NCBI RefSeq assembly: GCF_000218685.1
Contig: NW_006763300.1
Location: forward strand, 1,454,366 to 1,518,365
Direction of reading: 5' to 3'
DNA length: 64,000 nucleotides
From: Serpula lacrymans var. lacrymans S7.9
Taxonomy: Eukaryota > Basidiomycota > Agaricomycetes > Boletales > Serpulaceae
A program made the translations under genes and the position numbers. The notes below the pieces were generated by a model. The model was not told where the DNA came from. It saw nothing but the letters and a program-made list of their open reading frames with translations, and made no database searches. Shown piece by piece: positions 33,568 to 46,135 of the stretch (its first letter is position 1; every line of letters starts with the position of its first letter).

Positions 33568-35145
33568 TTAGGCCAGCTGGGCATATCCCACCCGCGAATT
33601 TCCAACGTCGAAAACAGTATAGACGTTCCTCAGGAAGGCATCGCCAAGAACCCAGAAGTCTGTGCGAGTTATCAAAAGATGGTTCAGAATGGTGATAGGC
33701 TCGATACACACCTCCGATACCATCATTAGCTGAGACAGCTCCTACACAAGCCTCACCGGTGGAGTCGTAGGCACCGATATTGAACGTGTCAGGCGACATG
33801 GTGAATGATGTACCACCTAGCGTTATACTAATAGAAGGCATGGAATCGCAAGGCACTGCATGTAAGGATATTCAATACCATCATCTACATGCATAAAAAG
33901 ATATCGTTGGCTGGCTTACACGTATACGAGCCACCCCCCACATCTGTTCCATTAAGAGCACTGTAAAATTGATTGACGTTGGAGGTGTTGGCAACGATGA
34001 GTGTAGTTCCAGTATCGATGATGCCCGACACGCCACCGATAATCTGCGCATTGTTTGCATTTAGACTATCTATGTTGATCTGCCAGTACGCCTGTAAAAA
34101 AACAAAAACAAAAAAAACAAAAAAACAGTCAGTGGTGAAGCATGCTGCTTTGATCATTCAACTCACCGCAAAAGTTACAGGTGTGTATGTGAAAGAGCCT
34201 TGGTACAGACTTGGGTTCGTCCCACCGATACACAATTCCGAGCCAGAAGATGCAAGTTTGAAGGCAAAGACTGGCTCGGGGAGAACTCCTTCTGACACAA
34301 GCGTTTGAAAGACAGGATTGGCACCATATACCGAGAGTATTGGAAAAGCCATGCCCATCAAGCCATCAGGAGGAAACTGACTTTTAGTAAAACTACTGGA
34401 GTATTGGTTGGCGACACCTAAGGTCTGAGATGTAGCCTATCAAGATTATTTTCAACAGCATGCGTGAGAGTGAAGAGGAAACTACCAACAGTGTATCCTG
34501 CGATTTGAACAGAGTCAGAATATTGCTCTCCTGAGACTGTAGAGCCATCCCCATAAGAAAGACTGAATGTCCGTCCTAGATCTTTGCTCGTAGAGCTTGC
34601 ATTTGGGCTATATAGTGTATGCCCGCCACAAGTTGACCCGCATTCTGGACCAGGCAAAAACAAATCACTACTTCCTGTATCGAAATCAACTATAATGCCA
34701 TGTAAGATTGTTGGCGAAGTGAAGATAAACGGCTGACGGACCAGTATACAAAGAAGGAAGAGTGCCAACTAATATGCTCCCATACCAGCGGTCATTACTA
34801 TCGTCAATTAGAGGGATAGAACCTGAGACACGTTTCGCAACTTGAGGTCTTGTCTGAGGAAATTCGACGCCTGCGTTCTCTCCATAGGCTTCAAAACCTC
34901 GCTGTATTTTCCTGACGCGTTCACACAAGGAAGCAGTTATTGAGAATGTCAGTAATTCACGACATATGCGCTCACCATTCGACTCTTGATATGTGAGCAT
35001 GGACAGCGTCCAGGTCAACGGTCCCATCAGCATTCCTGAGGCTGGACCGCTTATTGAGAGGAATTGTTGCGGTACGCAGTGGCTGGGGCAGTGCGCTGAC
35101 CAGGAAAGGTAGGACTACGAAAGGTAGGATGGGTTTCAAATACAT
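33568..35145 (-). CDS. Pepsin-type (A1) aspartic protease, intact active site
   Basis: The start was chosen at ATG 35143-35145, which gives a good signal peptide (MYLKPILPFVVLPFLVSALP), then a propeptide with a dibasic-like site (NKRSSLRNADGTVDLDA). The mature enzyme shows WYGSILVGT, the first catalytic motif FDTGSSDLFLPGPECGSTC, the flap SLSYGDGSTVSGEQYSDSV, WQINIDSLNANNAQIIGGVS, the second catalytic motif IIDTGTTLIVANTSNVNQFY, and LGDAFLRNVYTVFDVGNSRV just before TAA at 33568-33570. All catalytic features of secreted fungal A1 proteases are present. About nine short introns sit at positions matching the adjacent copy at 31297, so the two are tandem duplicates. Likely role: extracellular protein degradation at acid pH. 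Confidence 0.9.
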
Positions 35146-36056
35146 AAGGTAAGATATTGATATTCTCAAGCTAGGCAAGTACTTTGTAGTTCCACAAAGG
35201 AATGGCCCAAGCTTTATAGTGCGCAATGCACTGAAATCGCAGTGTCGGACAACGAGGCAGACCTAAACATAAACCGGGGTGCGGTGGGCACATGTGGTGT
35301 ATCCATACCCGAGAAGAACGAATGTAGCATGGGCAAAGCGTGTTTTCAGCCTCGACAGTACGGAATAATATGTCGGATCAATAAACGGACTGCAGCGATG
35401 CCAGTAGTCTCCAAGTCTATGCCTTTTTGAAACAAACTTCAGCTGCCAATGCTTGTGCTCTGAAAGAAAAGGGAGCTTACCGTGACTATAATACTACTAT
35501 GATGAACTGCCGAATACCATGTAGTGGTTAGGGTGTGGTATTCATCACTCTTTCATTACTGACACGACATAACAAGAGTTGATCACGATTAAGTTACACT
35601 GGCCTCAGGCTGGCAGTAAGCAGTTGCCACTGGCAGTGGTAAACAGACAAGTGAAGCATCCTCGCACGCCACATAGTTATAGCTCACTTCCAGCTCTTCC
35701 GTTTCATACTAATAGCTTGCTGGTAGCGCCTTGTATAGCACCATCCTTAATCCAACCGTACAATATCATTCAATCAACTATCTCGACAAACATTATCTTG
35801 TATTTGTCATCAAGCAATTGGAGGGTGTGTATGTATCTTTTGCCATATTATACACACCACGGTTTGTAGTCCAGGTTTGTAGAGTGAGTTATTTTCGATT
35901 TGTAGTGTTTCAAACGAATTCGACAAGGGGTAAGTGTAACGTTTCGTTGCCCAGTAAGTTATACCATAGATATGGAATCGTTAGTCCGTGGGGGTGCCAC
36001 AAGACTATGGTATTGCGATTTGTTTTGTGAATTTCCACACGTATAGCCAGCGGCAA
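35146..36056. other. No recognisable gene
   Basis: 911 bp upstream of the intact protease and beyond the 3' end of the next gene. Only short frames without domain evidence. The right portion is AT-rich. Confidence 0.4.
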
Positions 36057-37441
36057 TCAAGACTCTAGTTTCACAGACGAGAAGCTTGCAAGTCCAGCTA
36101 AGTGCTTCCTGAGATCGCCAAGCTCGCGATTCGCAGCCTGGGCAGAGTGTAAGGCTAAATCACGCTCGTCTTTCACTACACAAAATATTAGCCCAAATGT
36201 GATAAAGAATGGTAATTCGCACTTGTCTGAAACTCTCTCTCCGACCTCTCGTTGTGGGCATGATGTATTGAAGCAATAGTGCGCTTGGCCTCATCACTCT
36301 CATGCCTAAGACCGCTTATTGTTGCTATCATTTTCCGGAGCTCTTCTTGAAGATGTCCATTTTCCTCGCGCAATCCAATGTCCACCTCCCTTAAATGCTG
36401 CATTTCTTTAGCCATCTTCTGCAGACTTGCTTGAGCCTGACCATGTTCCTCGTTGAGTCGCGCATATTCCCGTACTACACTGCTCAAGTTTCCACAGAGC
36501 TGTTCGACTTGCTTTTGTAGGCGATCGTCTCCATCCTGGTGCTCTGCATATGTTCCTTCAACGTGCGCAGGGTTGTCCATCACCTGCCTTAGCTCGCGTT
36601 GTATTGTCGACATATCCTCAGCTGTTGCTCCACTGAGATGCCATAATCCATTGATACCTTGAGGTGGATTACTCATAACAGTTTGCAGCTTAGAGGAACT
36701 ACCTGTGAATATGATGCAGACGACATCATGAAATCATACTGAATGTGGAAAGCAGGATATAGACGCACTTTCAGAAAATCCCGAGGCGGATCTAGGGCAG
36801 TCAGCCGGGTCTCTGTTGCCTACCGCCGAGCTGACTGATACTGGGGAAGCTGGTGTTTCATCGACCGATGGACTTCTATCTTGCCTTGCCTTTTTACCCT
36901 TTAATTTTGGTTCTGCGTGCTCATGTTCGTCCCTTTTTCTCTTCTGCGCTTGAGGTTCCGCGGAATCTTTAAAGCCAGAGTTCATTTGACTGACTAGATC
37001 TATTTTTCTCCAGACAGCTCGACCGCCACTGAGTTGATAGCTCTGATGTTTCTCGCTCCACCTAGGTGACTCCAATGCATAACCTGACAAGTATGGGTGA
37101 TTGCATTTTTCGATTGCTTTGTTTGAACGACCAACACGCTTCCACCCATCGACCTGGCCAATATAAATTGCACTGCAAACTCTACGAGAGCTATTTGAAT
37201 CATTTTCGTCACGTTCGCCGAAATCATAATAGATATCGCCAGGGTTGCCTACTATCCGTTTAGGAGGACCACGCCCTTCGACGGAAGAATACGGTACATC
37301 GGAGAACTCGTCGGTGGTGTGATTGAGAAGTTTGAACAAGCTGTGGGGATAATCTGATGGTGTCAGATCCTTCGGTATGGTGATCCATCTGAAGCGCTTG
37401 CTTTCTATTTGTGGGTGTTCGTACCGCTCAGGATAGTCCAT
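36057..37441 (-). CDS. Hypothetical protein with small conserved domain and coiled coil
   Basis: ATG at 37439-37441 (MDYPERYEHPQIESKRFRW). The first exon, of about 230 codons, contains a compact block, GNPGDIYYDFGERDEND, RRVCSAIYIGQVDGWKRVGR, HPYLSGYALESPRWSEKHQS, related to the recurring basidiomycete domain also seen at 21440-21610. A basic nuclear-localisation-like stretch follows (QKRKRDEHEHAEPKLKGKKA). After a short exon, the next exon (36676-36230) is almost entirely coiled coil (LQKQVEQLCGNLSSVVREYA, LREENGHLQEELRKM). The last exon ends RKHLAGLASFSSVKLES at TGA 36057-36059. Possibly nuclear. No function can be assigned. Confidence 0.65.
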
Positions 37442-38494
37442 GCATGGAACGGGGAGGTCGGAAAGGCGAACGCGGCCGTGGCAGAGGTTCTTGGCCGAGT
37501 GTGACGAACCATCGCTCGCGATTATATTTTGAGGCCCATGTCTAGGGCCCTGGTGTATTCAGAATATCAAGAGTGTATTTTAATTGGTCACTTTTAAGAT
37601 TACCTTGGGGATAGTACTTGTTTTCTATATTCTCAAATAGTTCAATTGATGAAGACTCAGATGAAAAGTAGAATGACCTTGGGGTGGACCCGAGTAGATT
37701 TTCTCGCGTGTTCTCCTCGTGAACTACTCCCTTTCATGACTCTCGCTGCGATAATTTGACGTGTAGTTGGACGGCCAATGGTAGTCATGACAAGTCCAGC
37801 ATAAGCCTAAGATGACGCGCAAGCTGGACTAGACTGACCTCATAGGTGATTGACAATACAAGGGGAAGGATGCGCGACTAAAAGTGAAAGCACGAAATGT
37901 ATTAGTTATGGAACCAATAGTATAATCTGCATCAGTACGGGGGATAACTGGATATTGAGTGGTGGGTATCGGCGTGACCTAGATGGAGAGATAGTCCTGG
38001 AAATGATTTATTGTACGCCACATTATGTCGCACAGTGTACTTACCCAATAGCTAGACAGAATCTGAAAGGTGGAAAGGATATGAATGATGGTGGTCACTG
38101 TCAGAGCCTTGAGCCTGAGTATCCCCGTTGGATTACCAGATTAGGAAAGCACCAATAGGTTCGACACTTTCGTTTCATTCTTCACCGTACAAATTTCATC
38201 AGTATTTCCATAGACTAGGTATGATGCACTAGCAAGAATCCTGTTGTGGATATATACAGGTCTGAAAAGAACATGGCTGGTAACTGCTCATTCAGAGACG
38301 AAAAGAACAGGAAAGAGATTAGATTGACTCGGATGTGTCTCACTGAGACAAAGCATTATCTCGATGCTGACCACATCACAAGGAGGATATTATTATGTAT
38401 GCTGTATGGGAAGGTGATATAAAAGGGTCTCATACATATTGTCAGCAGAACAAATAAGCTCGACAGGACACTGCAGTCTCGAACACAAACCAAA
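37442..38494. other. No recognisable gene
   Basis: About 1 kb between the hypothetical gene and the 3' end of ada3. A 102-codon frame at 37850-38158 (+) has no domain and poor codon character. Presumed promoter of the gene at 37441 and terminator of ada3. Confidence 0.4.
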
Positions 38495-40788
38495 TCATCC
38501 AACATCCATCTCATCTGATCTGCCATTTTCATGAATAGTCCGTCGATTCGACCCAGAACTATTGGTCGGCACCGCATGATCAAGCTCTCTCCTTATGCTC
38601 TCTTCAATCCCATCATACACACTCTTCGACGGAAGACCCCAGATCCTTCCAGGGCATTCCTTCTCCTTGTCCTCAAAAACCGCACCAACAGCATCAACCC
38701 ACTGTCGTCGAGTCTCCACCAGTTGCCTCAAATGATCCGACACAACCAGTTTATTCTCGTCGTCTGGACCCAGCCCAAGTGCTGCGGGTGACGGTGGAGG
38801 GATACTAGAAACGCTCCCTAACCCAACCCCATTTGGTTCAGCTCCCTTCTTCTTCTTCTTGCTAAGTTTTGGGCCGTCTTTCTTTTGCAGCTTGGTGTAC
38901 AACGTAGTAATATTCTTGTCAAGAGACTCGCGCACGTCAAGATATTCTTGATAGCCAAGCCGATCACGAGAAATAGCGGCGAGACGAGCCCTGCGTGCTT
39001 TATTCGTCGCAACCACTGTCCGAAGCTCGCGTTGCGCTTGGCGTAAAGCAGTCGCTATTGGGTCATCCACTTTTTCGGAATAGTCGGGCTATGATTTCTT
39101 TGCTTTCAGCAGGCCGCTGGAAATGGAAACTTCCACTTACTGTGCCGTCTAAAAGCCCATGAAAGCGCATGGTATCCTGAATCCTTTCTTCCAAATCTAC
39201 TACATTCATCTTCTCTTTTCTCGCAGCCGCTGCCCCACTTCCTCCTGGCCGTCCTTCCATTGCGTCCTCTGCTGCTTTCACTCCTTTCCATACTGTTACG
39301 TCCGGCATTGGAAGCAAAGCGCTGACCAACCGCTCCGTGAGGGGACCATGACTTCTCTCCTCAACCAGTAGATCAGATTCCATTAAAGTCGATGGATCCC
39401 ACTTTTGGCCAGGAGATAAGGTCGAACCCTCTCCGGCTCGAACAGGGGGGAATCCAGGAATCGGGGCCCCATATGCGGTCGTATCCATTTCTTCCCAAAC
39501 CTCCGTGTAATGCCTGCCCAGTTTTGGTATAACATAGGGCTCAACTTCGTCAGCCGTGAATTCCATAAATCCGATATCTTCCTCTTTGATGCCTCGTATC
39601 CACGGCTCCACGCTAGCATAAAATGTACTAACAAGCACCTGTGAGGGCTGCTTTAATTTGCTGAAGTCTTCTGTAACATCTATAGGTTTACTTGGTCCGG
39701 GAACAGGGGCTGAAGTTACTGGAGGCCTTGCGGGAAGAAGCTGAGATGGCGGCGGAACACTGAAATCTGGACCAGCAATGGGCTGCATAGACAATGTCAG
39801 ATTAAATAAGAAGACGTAGATCGGGTTGCCCTACTTTAGGATGCATGATCGAGGCAGATGAAACGATTTTAGATGGTTTGGGAGGGAAAGGTGGCGCGAA
39901 TGGTACAGGAGGAGACGTTTTAATGGCACGCTGGGAATCTTGATAAAAAGTCAACAAAAGAAGAGTCATTAGAATTAACGGGTCGACTTACCAACTTCGA
40001 GGTCACTATCTTCATCTCGTTTCCGTTTCTTCTTCTTTTTCTTGAGCTCATCCGTTAATCTGAAAATGGTGCATTTTTAGGTTTATGCGGCGATCACTCC
40101 TCTCACGAAAACTTACGGCCTTCGGGGGTCCATAGAGGATCTTGAAGAAGGGGGGAGCGACGAAAGTGGGATTGGTGATGGCCGAGCCTTTGAAGGAACA
40201 TTATGCGGCGAAGTAGAATATTTGCCTTCGTCGGTTTCAGGCATCGGTGTGACTGGAGGGTATTAAGCGATGCGGCCAAAATATGCACACGAGCAGGTAC
40301 GGGATTCGTATTGACATCGAGTGAAGTTCCGTTTGCGCGAAGTGGCACGACATGGGAATTGCGACCAGACCAAAGCAGTCGGGGTATCGGTCCAGATATG
40401 TAGAAAGCGGTTGAAACGCCAAAGGATATGCCAGCAAATGTGCCGAATATGAAAGAGCGTGCATTGGTGGAAATAATGATCGGAAACCGCGATGAGAGTT
40501 AGCATATAGAGGTAGCAAAATACACGCACACCCACGCTCTCGTTTGACCTTATCAATAGCCCTAGCTTTTCCTTTCTCCCGCTCTTTTACTCGTCTCATA
40601 GATTCTTCAATAACCTTCAGGTCTTCGCCAGCCTTCTTCGCCCTTTCCATCGTCTTCTGCTTCATATTTCTCAGTTCCGAAAGTAGGTTTTCCAGTTCTT
40701 CGGTTGGAGGAACGGCCTCGGATGAGTTTTTTAGTAATAAAGACCGTGCATTGACTGGAGGAGTGTATGGAGACAGCTTGGACGACAT
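38495..40788 (-). CDS. ngg1: SAGA/ADA histone acetyltransferase subunit Ada3 (Ngg1)
   Basis: ATG at 40786-40788 (MSSKLSPYTPPVNARSLLL). Ada3 links Gcn5 and Ada2 in the nuclear SAGA and ADA acetyltransferase complexes. The N-terminal exon carries the conserved start and a coiled coil (TEELENLLSELRNMKQKTME). After small Pro/Lys-rich exons (KKKKKKRKRDEDSDLEV), the long exon 39790-39090 contains EDFSKLKQPSQVLVSTFYAS, VEPYVIPKLGRHYTEVWEEM and LTERLVSALLPM, all typical of the family. The C-terminal Ada3 domain lies at 39070-38500: PIATALRQAQRELRTVVATN, RLGYQEYLDVRESLDKNITT, LYTKLQKKDGPKLSKKKKK. Ends at TGA 38495-38497. Introns near 40540-40400 are less certain. Confidence 0.9.
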
Positions 40789-41143
40789 TGCGACGTTCCC
40801 GAAGTCAAAAGCCTCTCCGGGATCGAAATTTCAGTACCTAAAGGATTCCCCGCTATCCCGCTCTTGTATCCTGCCTGTAAAAGAAACCTAAAGAGGCAGA
40901 AGCAGGCCTGTCGCGATATCCAGATGGTCAGAATCAAGTACGGGAACAAGGTGTGAACAAGGTTTACGCCGTATCATGAGCGTCAATGCCACGCTTGTCC
41001 TTGTTTACCACCAAAAACAGGTTCTCACGGTTACAACTATTATAGCTTCCAAGGATTGGCCTTCAATTTGCTAAAGGTGTACTTATACCGCGACCAAACT
41101 TTTTGTGCGCGACACTATTGCATGTTAGGCCACTTCGCAATTC
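40789..41143. promoter_or_regulatory. Shared promoter: ada3 / SLC41-type transporter
   Basis: 355 bp between two divergent ATGs, so the regulatory sequence of both genes must lie largely here. No specific binding site was recognised. Confidence 0.5.
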
Positions 41144-43020
41144 ATGGAAGAAACGCGGAATGGGAATAATACTCCACCAGATATGACTCAAGGTGTCGAG
41201 CTCGCCGACCTGCAGGACGTCGCTGTTACGCCCAACCCTCGATACCAGGACGGCCCCACTCAGTATGGACCCCGGGAAAACCTTCAATATGACGACTTAG
41301 AGGATATAGATGATGGAAGTGCAGCTCTGCTAGGCACAGCGGGTAGAACAAGAGGCACTGAACGGTATAGAGATCGTCCGAACGGTATTTGGCCTCAAGT
41401 CAAGGATATTGTCATCGAAGTAAGTGTCTCTTGAATATACGGTTACTGCCTGTAAATCTTGTTAATAGAGTGCACCAACACTCATGCTCACTACTGTCGG
41501 CTTATTGTTCACCGGCGAACTGCTCGATCATGTTTCTGTGAGTGGCCTACATGGATGTCTGTATTCGTCCATTTTTAACTGTGAACTAATTTTAGCGTTG
41601 GAGAGCAATGCAGACCATTGACGAACTGATTATAATTATTCCCGTGGTTCTTAATCTCAAGGGAAACCTGGAAATGAATCTTTCTGCGAGGCTTGGAACA
41701 GCAGCCAACATCGGTGAACTCGATGATCCCATTACAAGGCGAAAAATTATACTTGGGAATTTATCTTTACTCCAAGTGCAAGCTACTGTGGTGTCTTTTG
41801 TGGCCGCCTGTGTTTCCGTTATTGTCGGCTCTATAGTTCAATTAACAGCATCATCTGCCATCGCCTCTACGCCAGACTTCGACAGCGGTAACACAAACAG
41901 CACTGTTTTCCACTATGCTAGACTACCTCATCGTCCCATGCCACCACATGATTCAAAGTTAAAATCCGGATTAACGGAGTCAGTGCTAGTTTATTTCATT
42001 GCTGCATAATACCTGATAGGACATGTTAAATAGGTTTACCATGGTAGCGTCGAGCGCCATGTTATCTACCTGTATATCGAGCGTAATCCTTGGGTCTTTC
42101 ATGTGTACCCTCATTGTCTTGTGCCGACGGTTTGGTCGCGACCCAGGTAAACAACTTATTGACGTTCAATATCACTAAATCCTATACTCCAAATGATCAG
42201 ATAACATTGCACCACCAATAGCTGCATGTCTGGGCGACCTGGTAACGCTGTGTCTCATTGGAGCTGTCTCATCTGTCCTCATCACCTTCCTCAACACTTT
42301 GTATCCTCTAATCCTTGGTATTTTACTAATATTGTCAGCAATCATTTGCTTTATCTTTGTCCGTCAAAATACCTTCGTCAGGCGTCTTGTCACTCAGGGA
42401 TGGTCCCCACTATTTGGCGCTATGCTCATCAGCAGTGGGACAGGAATGGTGCTAGACATTTTTGCCTCCCGATATGAAGGATTCCCACTACTTGCCATCG
42501 TGATTAGCGGTTAGGTCAACTGCTACTCGTTTAGTTCTGGTATTAACGAAAAATGGCATAGGTTTACCCGGGAGTGTTGGCTCTATCCTGGTCTCCCGTC
42601 TATCAACGGCACTACACGCTGCGGCTTCCACACGTGTTTCGTCATCGCGACATAGCAAGGAGCCTTCTCCTAGGCTTGTGATGCTCACCTTGCTACTCGT
42701 AACATTACCCATAGAGGTCGCATTCTTAAGCACGCTTCGAGCCCTTGGTTGGCTTCGTCTACCGATAATCTTTGCGCTCTTTTCTGTCGTATTTTTCTGT
42801 TGCGCGGTGAGTAACACAAAATTATATTGAACTTATACTGAACCAGTTGCAGGTGTGCACATCTCTATACCTGGCCCAGTTTTTAACCAACTTCTTGTGG
42901 TCAAGAAAACGCGATCCAGACATGTATGCATTACCAATTCATTCAGCCCTGATGGATTTAGTTGGCCAGTTACTCCTTGTACTCTGCTTTGAGATAGTAA
43001 CAGCATTAGGTGTCTATTAA
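41144..43020 (+). CDS. SLC41/MgtE-family divalent-cation (Mg2+) transporter
   Basis: ATG at 41144-41146 (MEETRNGNNTPPDMTQGVEL). An acidic cytosolic N-terminus of about 90 residues is followed by two MgtE-type membrane repeats. The first has the signature IIIPVVLNLKGNLEMNLSAR followed by LGTAANIGELDDP, the family hallmark. The second begins at IAACLGDLVTLCLIGAVSSV and includes PGSVGSILVSRLSTALHA. Roughly ten hydrophobic helices are visible in total, for example QVQATVVSFVAACVSVIVGS, SSAMLSTCISSVILGSFMC, LPIIFALFSVVFFCCA. Eight or so short introns interrupt it, and TAA is at 43018-43020. SLC41 proteins move Mg2+ across plasma or organelle membranes. Which membrane applies here is not shown. Confidence 0.9.
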
Positions 43021-43169
43021 TTGCTTCATCAGACTGAGCATATCACTACGCGGATAGCATTTAAGTTAGATAACGTATCTCATAATTATCAGATATTATT
43101 TGTACGTTCTATAAGACGTCAGTGTTCCTGATCGTTACTCCAGCTGCTTCCCTCTTGGATCGGTAATGT

Positions 43170-44190
43170 GTTAAAGTCATTGAAAATCATCCCAGCTTTG
43201 TAGTTCTTGGGATGGAATAGATACCTGAACATGTCTATATCATGCGCTTTTTCAATCCTCTTCCTGTCCAGCACGCCCTGAGGACGATTGATTCCCTTTC
43301 AATTGACGTAAATCGGATAGCGTGTTTTAGCTGGACCAGCCCGATCAAAGTTAAGGAGCATAAAGTTGGTCGATGTCTTGTCATGTTGATCTTGCACAAA
43401 GAGATTGACATCACGAAGGTCACCATGAACGTAACCCGCAACATGTAGCTTTTCAATCAGGCCGAAGTCGGCTTACTCCAACGATCCAAGGTCCACAGCA
43501 GTCTTACGGTAATCGTTAAAGCCTCGGTAGGAGGCTATGCGCCGCGCAATGGATTGAGTAATGTCAAGGACTTCCATAACTACCATGTACTAGTCACCAG
43601 CTGATTTCTCGAAGGCGATAAGTGCGGGAGTGTGCCCTTTGCTGGCAGTTTGCTTCGTAGTTTTGATAAATCATCCATGAACTGCGCAGAATATGCTCCA
43701 GAAGCGTAACGGGAATAGGGCTGGCAGCTTCGGAAGGATGATTGCAAAGGTATTCGGTTTTGCACTGTTTAGCCGGGAATACAGATGGCTTTCCGCCAGA
43801 CGAAGGGGCTTCAGGTACATGTTTTGAAATATACTCAGTTCGTTGGTAGATAGGCGAGACATTCGGCGCAGCTACAGAATCCGAATCCAGATGATGATAT
43901 GAGCATTATAAAGGGAAGAGTCAACGACAGACAACTCACCGGTGGCTAAAATTTGAACAACGATGTGCAGATGGCTCTCCACAGACGGCTCTAAGAAAAT
44001 TTCGGGTATCATATCAAGAGCTTTCAATGAGTCCTTTTCGTCCATAAGACTGAATTTTGCTTTAAATCGCTGTCGCGGGGATCCAGGGAGACTTTCCAAA
44101 TGATCAGATCAATGGCATCTACATCATGCAATCTGTGCTCTCGTATCCTTGATCTCTCGTTTGGGGGAGGCGACATTATCCATGCTTTGA
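43170..44190 (-). pseudogene. Crinkler-header / kinase-like gene, broken
   Basis: Two parts are recognisable. The 5' part (about 44150-43930) resembles a Crinkler-type N-terminal ubiquitin-like header: DAIDLIIWKVSL in one frame, then SLMDEKDSLKALDM and PEIFLEPSVESHLHIVVQ in another, so a frameshift separates them. The 3' part (43830-43180) resembles fungal kinase-like proteins: a catalytic-loop block HVAGYVHGDLRDVNLF, then FMLLNFDRAGPAKTRYPIYV. In-frame stops fall shortly before the first block (near 43474) and right after the second (near 43303). Known basidiomycete Crinkler-like proteins combine this header with kinase-like domains. With at least one frameshift and two stops, this copy is very probably not functional. 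Confidence 0.6.
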
Positions 44191-44886
44191 ATGGAGACTG
44201 AAAATATTTTATCGCCGCCCTCGCCCAAGAGATGGCGGTTGAGATTCCATGTGTGATATATCCTAGTTGTAGGACGTAGCAGTTATCATGCTTGTATAGT
44301 CTTCACCACGGGCATGGCTGTTCAAAGTTCTCCTTCCACGCCCGGGCCCATGGGTGGTGTCACTAAGTTTCTTATTTTCGGTGATGCTGTTGTGTCTTGA
44401 ACGGTTGTTCTTTCCACCAGTCACACCGCACTTTCGAATCAAATTTCACCTTGGGTTTGTTTGTCGAAACACTAGGTAACGCCTAATAAGTAATGCCTGA
44501 GTAGCCCACCACATCACACATTCTAGCACTTAAGCTTACTCACAAAGATCACATATATGAGCTAGTATCAGCAACGGTTGACGTATCAAACGACAAAAAA
44601 CCTTTGGATGTCAAACTACGGACTGCCGGGTAGGAGAAGAACTTGAGCAACATATCAATGACTTAGAACTATCAGTCACATTGGAAAACTGTAGAAAATA
44701 AAAAGTGCAACAAACAGGGAAAATGCCAGTATAAATACCATCGTTTTATCTTCAAACCAGCGCTCGAGTCCATCTCCATCTCCAGCGGCGAGATGTAACA
44801 CAATTAATACCTTAAGGGGTGTGAAGATTTGAATCGTTCATCTGTTCATCATCGAGGTCACTAACCAGAATTTCACTAAAGACGCA
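44191..44886. other. No recognisable gene
   Basis: About 700 bp between the broken kinase-like gene and the 3' end of the RPA34 gene. No supported frame. Contains AT-rich sequence at 44550-44760. Confidence 0.4.
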
Positions 44887-45828
44887 TCACGAAACTGTTT
44901 TCGCCTTTTTCGTCCTTTTGGGTGTTTCACTTTCCACTTTACGCTTCTTGCTTTTTGAGGTTTTGAGGTTTCCATCGGAAGGTATAGCCCCCTTTTCAAG
45001 CGACTCCTCCTGCCCCGTGCTTCTCCCGTCACTGACTCCAACTTGAATGTCAGCTTTCCGGGAGCCATATGGCATGAAGCAATGTTTCAAAACATCCTTG
45101 GGATAAGAATGTCGTGGAGGGTTCTGTGATATGGTTGCCGAATGTGGCCCGGTCTGAGTTTGGGCGACAGATGATTCGTGAGCGGAAACAACTATATGAC
45201 GGGCTATGGGTTTGGGAGCTGCAGAGAGAAAGGTTTGAGTTGAAGTTGAGCGTGCCTAGATGAAACGAGACAAGAATAAAATACCTGCATAAAGTTTCCC
45301 TCTTTTTTTACTGCGAGGTACTAGACATGATATATCCCGTAGCTCTTCACCACCGATTAAGTCATTCTCGCCTTCCCCTATAGAATATAGGTCATGTACT
45401 GCATTTTTTGAGGTTATGTTGCCTATTTTCGAACATTTTGATGAGGATGGTAGGTCGACTTTAAGACCGTTGAGGTATTTCGATTTCACCTACAAAGACA
45501 CAAGAATAAGAATAAGAATAAGATACGATTCCACTCCAGTACAACTAATACTTACCGTATCAGGTACGCGTATTAGCCACAGCTCAAGGTTATCATCCTT
45601 GTTCAGAGCATCCCAATCAAGATCGTCGTCGTCGCCATTGTTCAGTAGTATTGATCCTTCTGGGGGTTTATACGCCCAATTCGGGTTGGTACCTTCATTT
45701 TTACCCTGCACGGCTGTACCAGGTGCAGATATTTGCTGCGATGACTTTTTCTTCTTTAGTTTGTCCTTAACATTCGTCTTTTTCTGCACGGGCTGAGGAG
45801 AGTCAAGCTCAGGGATGGGTGAAGACAT
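44887..45828 (-). CDS. rpa34: RNA polymerase I subunit RPA34
   Basis: ATG at 45826-45828 (MSSPIPELDSPQPVQKKTN). RPA34 forms the RPA49/RPA34 TFIIF-like heterodimer of RNA polymerase I in the nucleolus. The protein is short and charged. A Lys-rich N-terminal region leads to WAYKPPEGSILL and the conserved core ELWLIRVPDTV, LNGLKVDLPSSS, GGEELRDISCLVPRSKKRGK, then PKPIARHIVVS. It ends in a Lys/Arg-rich tail (KSKKRKVESETPKRTKKAKT) typical of the subunit. Two or three introns; the one near 45540-45490 contains a short AGAATA-like repeat. TGA is at 44887-44889. The match is to family layout rather than a unique motif, hence moderate confidence. Confidence 0.78.
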
Positions 45829-46135
45829 GAGTTGAGGTTACTAGCCTCCTACCCAATCGTTCAGTGTTTCTCACCTTTGTTTGGCGACAGCCTTGGAACC
45901 AAATAACCTTCATTACTGCACTCCGCGACTTATCTTAGCCGAATTCACTTCCCACTGTAACATCCACTAACCAGGCTCTCAGAGTGATACACAGGGCTGT
46001 CTATTGTTAAGGGATCTACCATACCAATCGTAAATTATCGGATTACCAGCGCCGCGTAAAGGGGATTTTTTTTTAAATAGCGGGACACTGATATCAAGTC
46101 CACCGTTCGGCCCAGATAACCAACTTAACTCAGAA
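45829..46135. promoter_or_regulatory. Shared promoter: RPA34 / THI20
   Basis: 307 bp between divergent ATGs. I looked for the conserved CUGAGA element of a TPP riboswitch upstream of THI20 and did not find it. An unusual poly(T) run lies at 46068-46075. Confidence 0.45.

Noticed and set aside
37850..38158. 102-codon plus-strand frame
   Set aside because: No domain, no good start context and poor codon character; probably chance.
45505..45525. AGAATA-like microsatellite
   Set aside because: A short simple repeat within an intron of RPA34; nothing beyond slippage is indicated.
45829..46135. TPP riboswitch upstream of THI20
   Set aside because: The conserved CUGAGA and other core elements are not visible in the 5' region.
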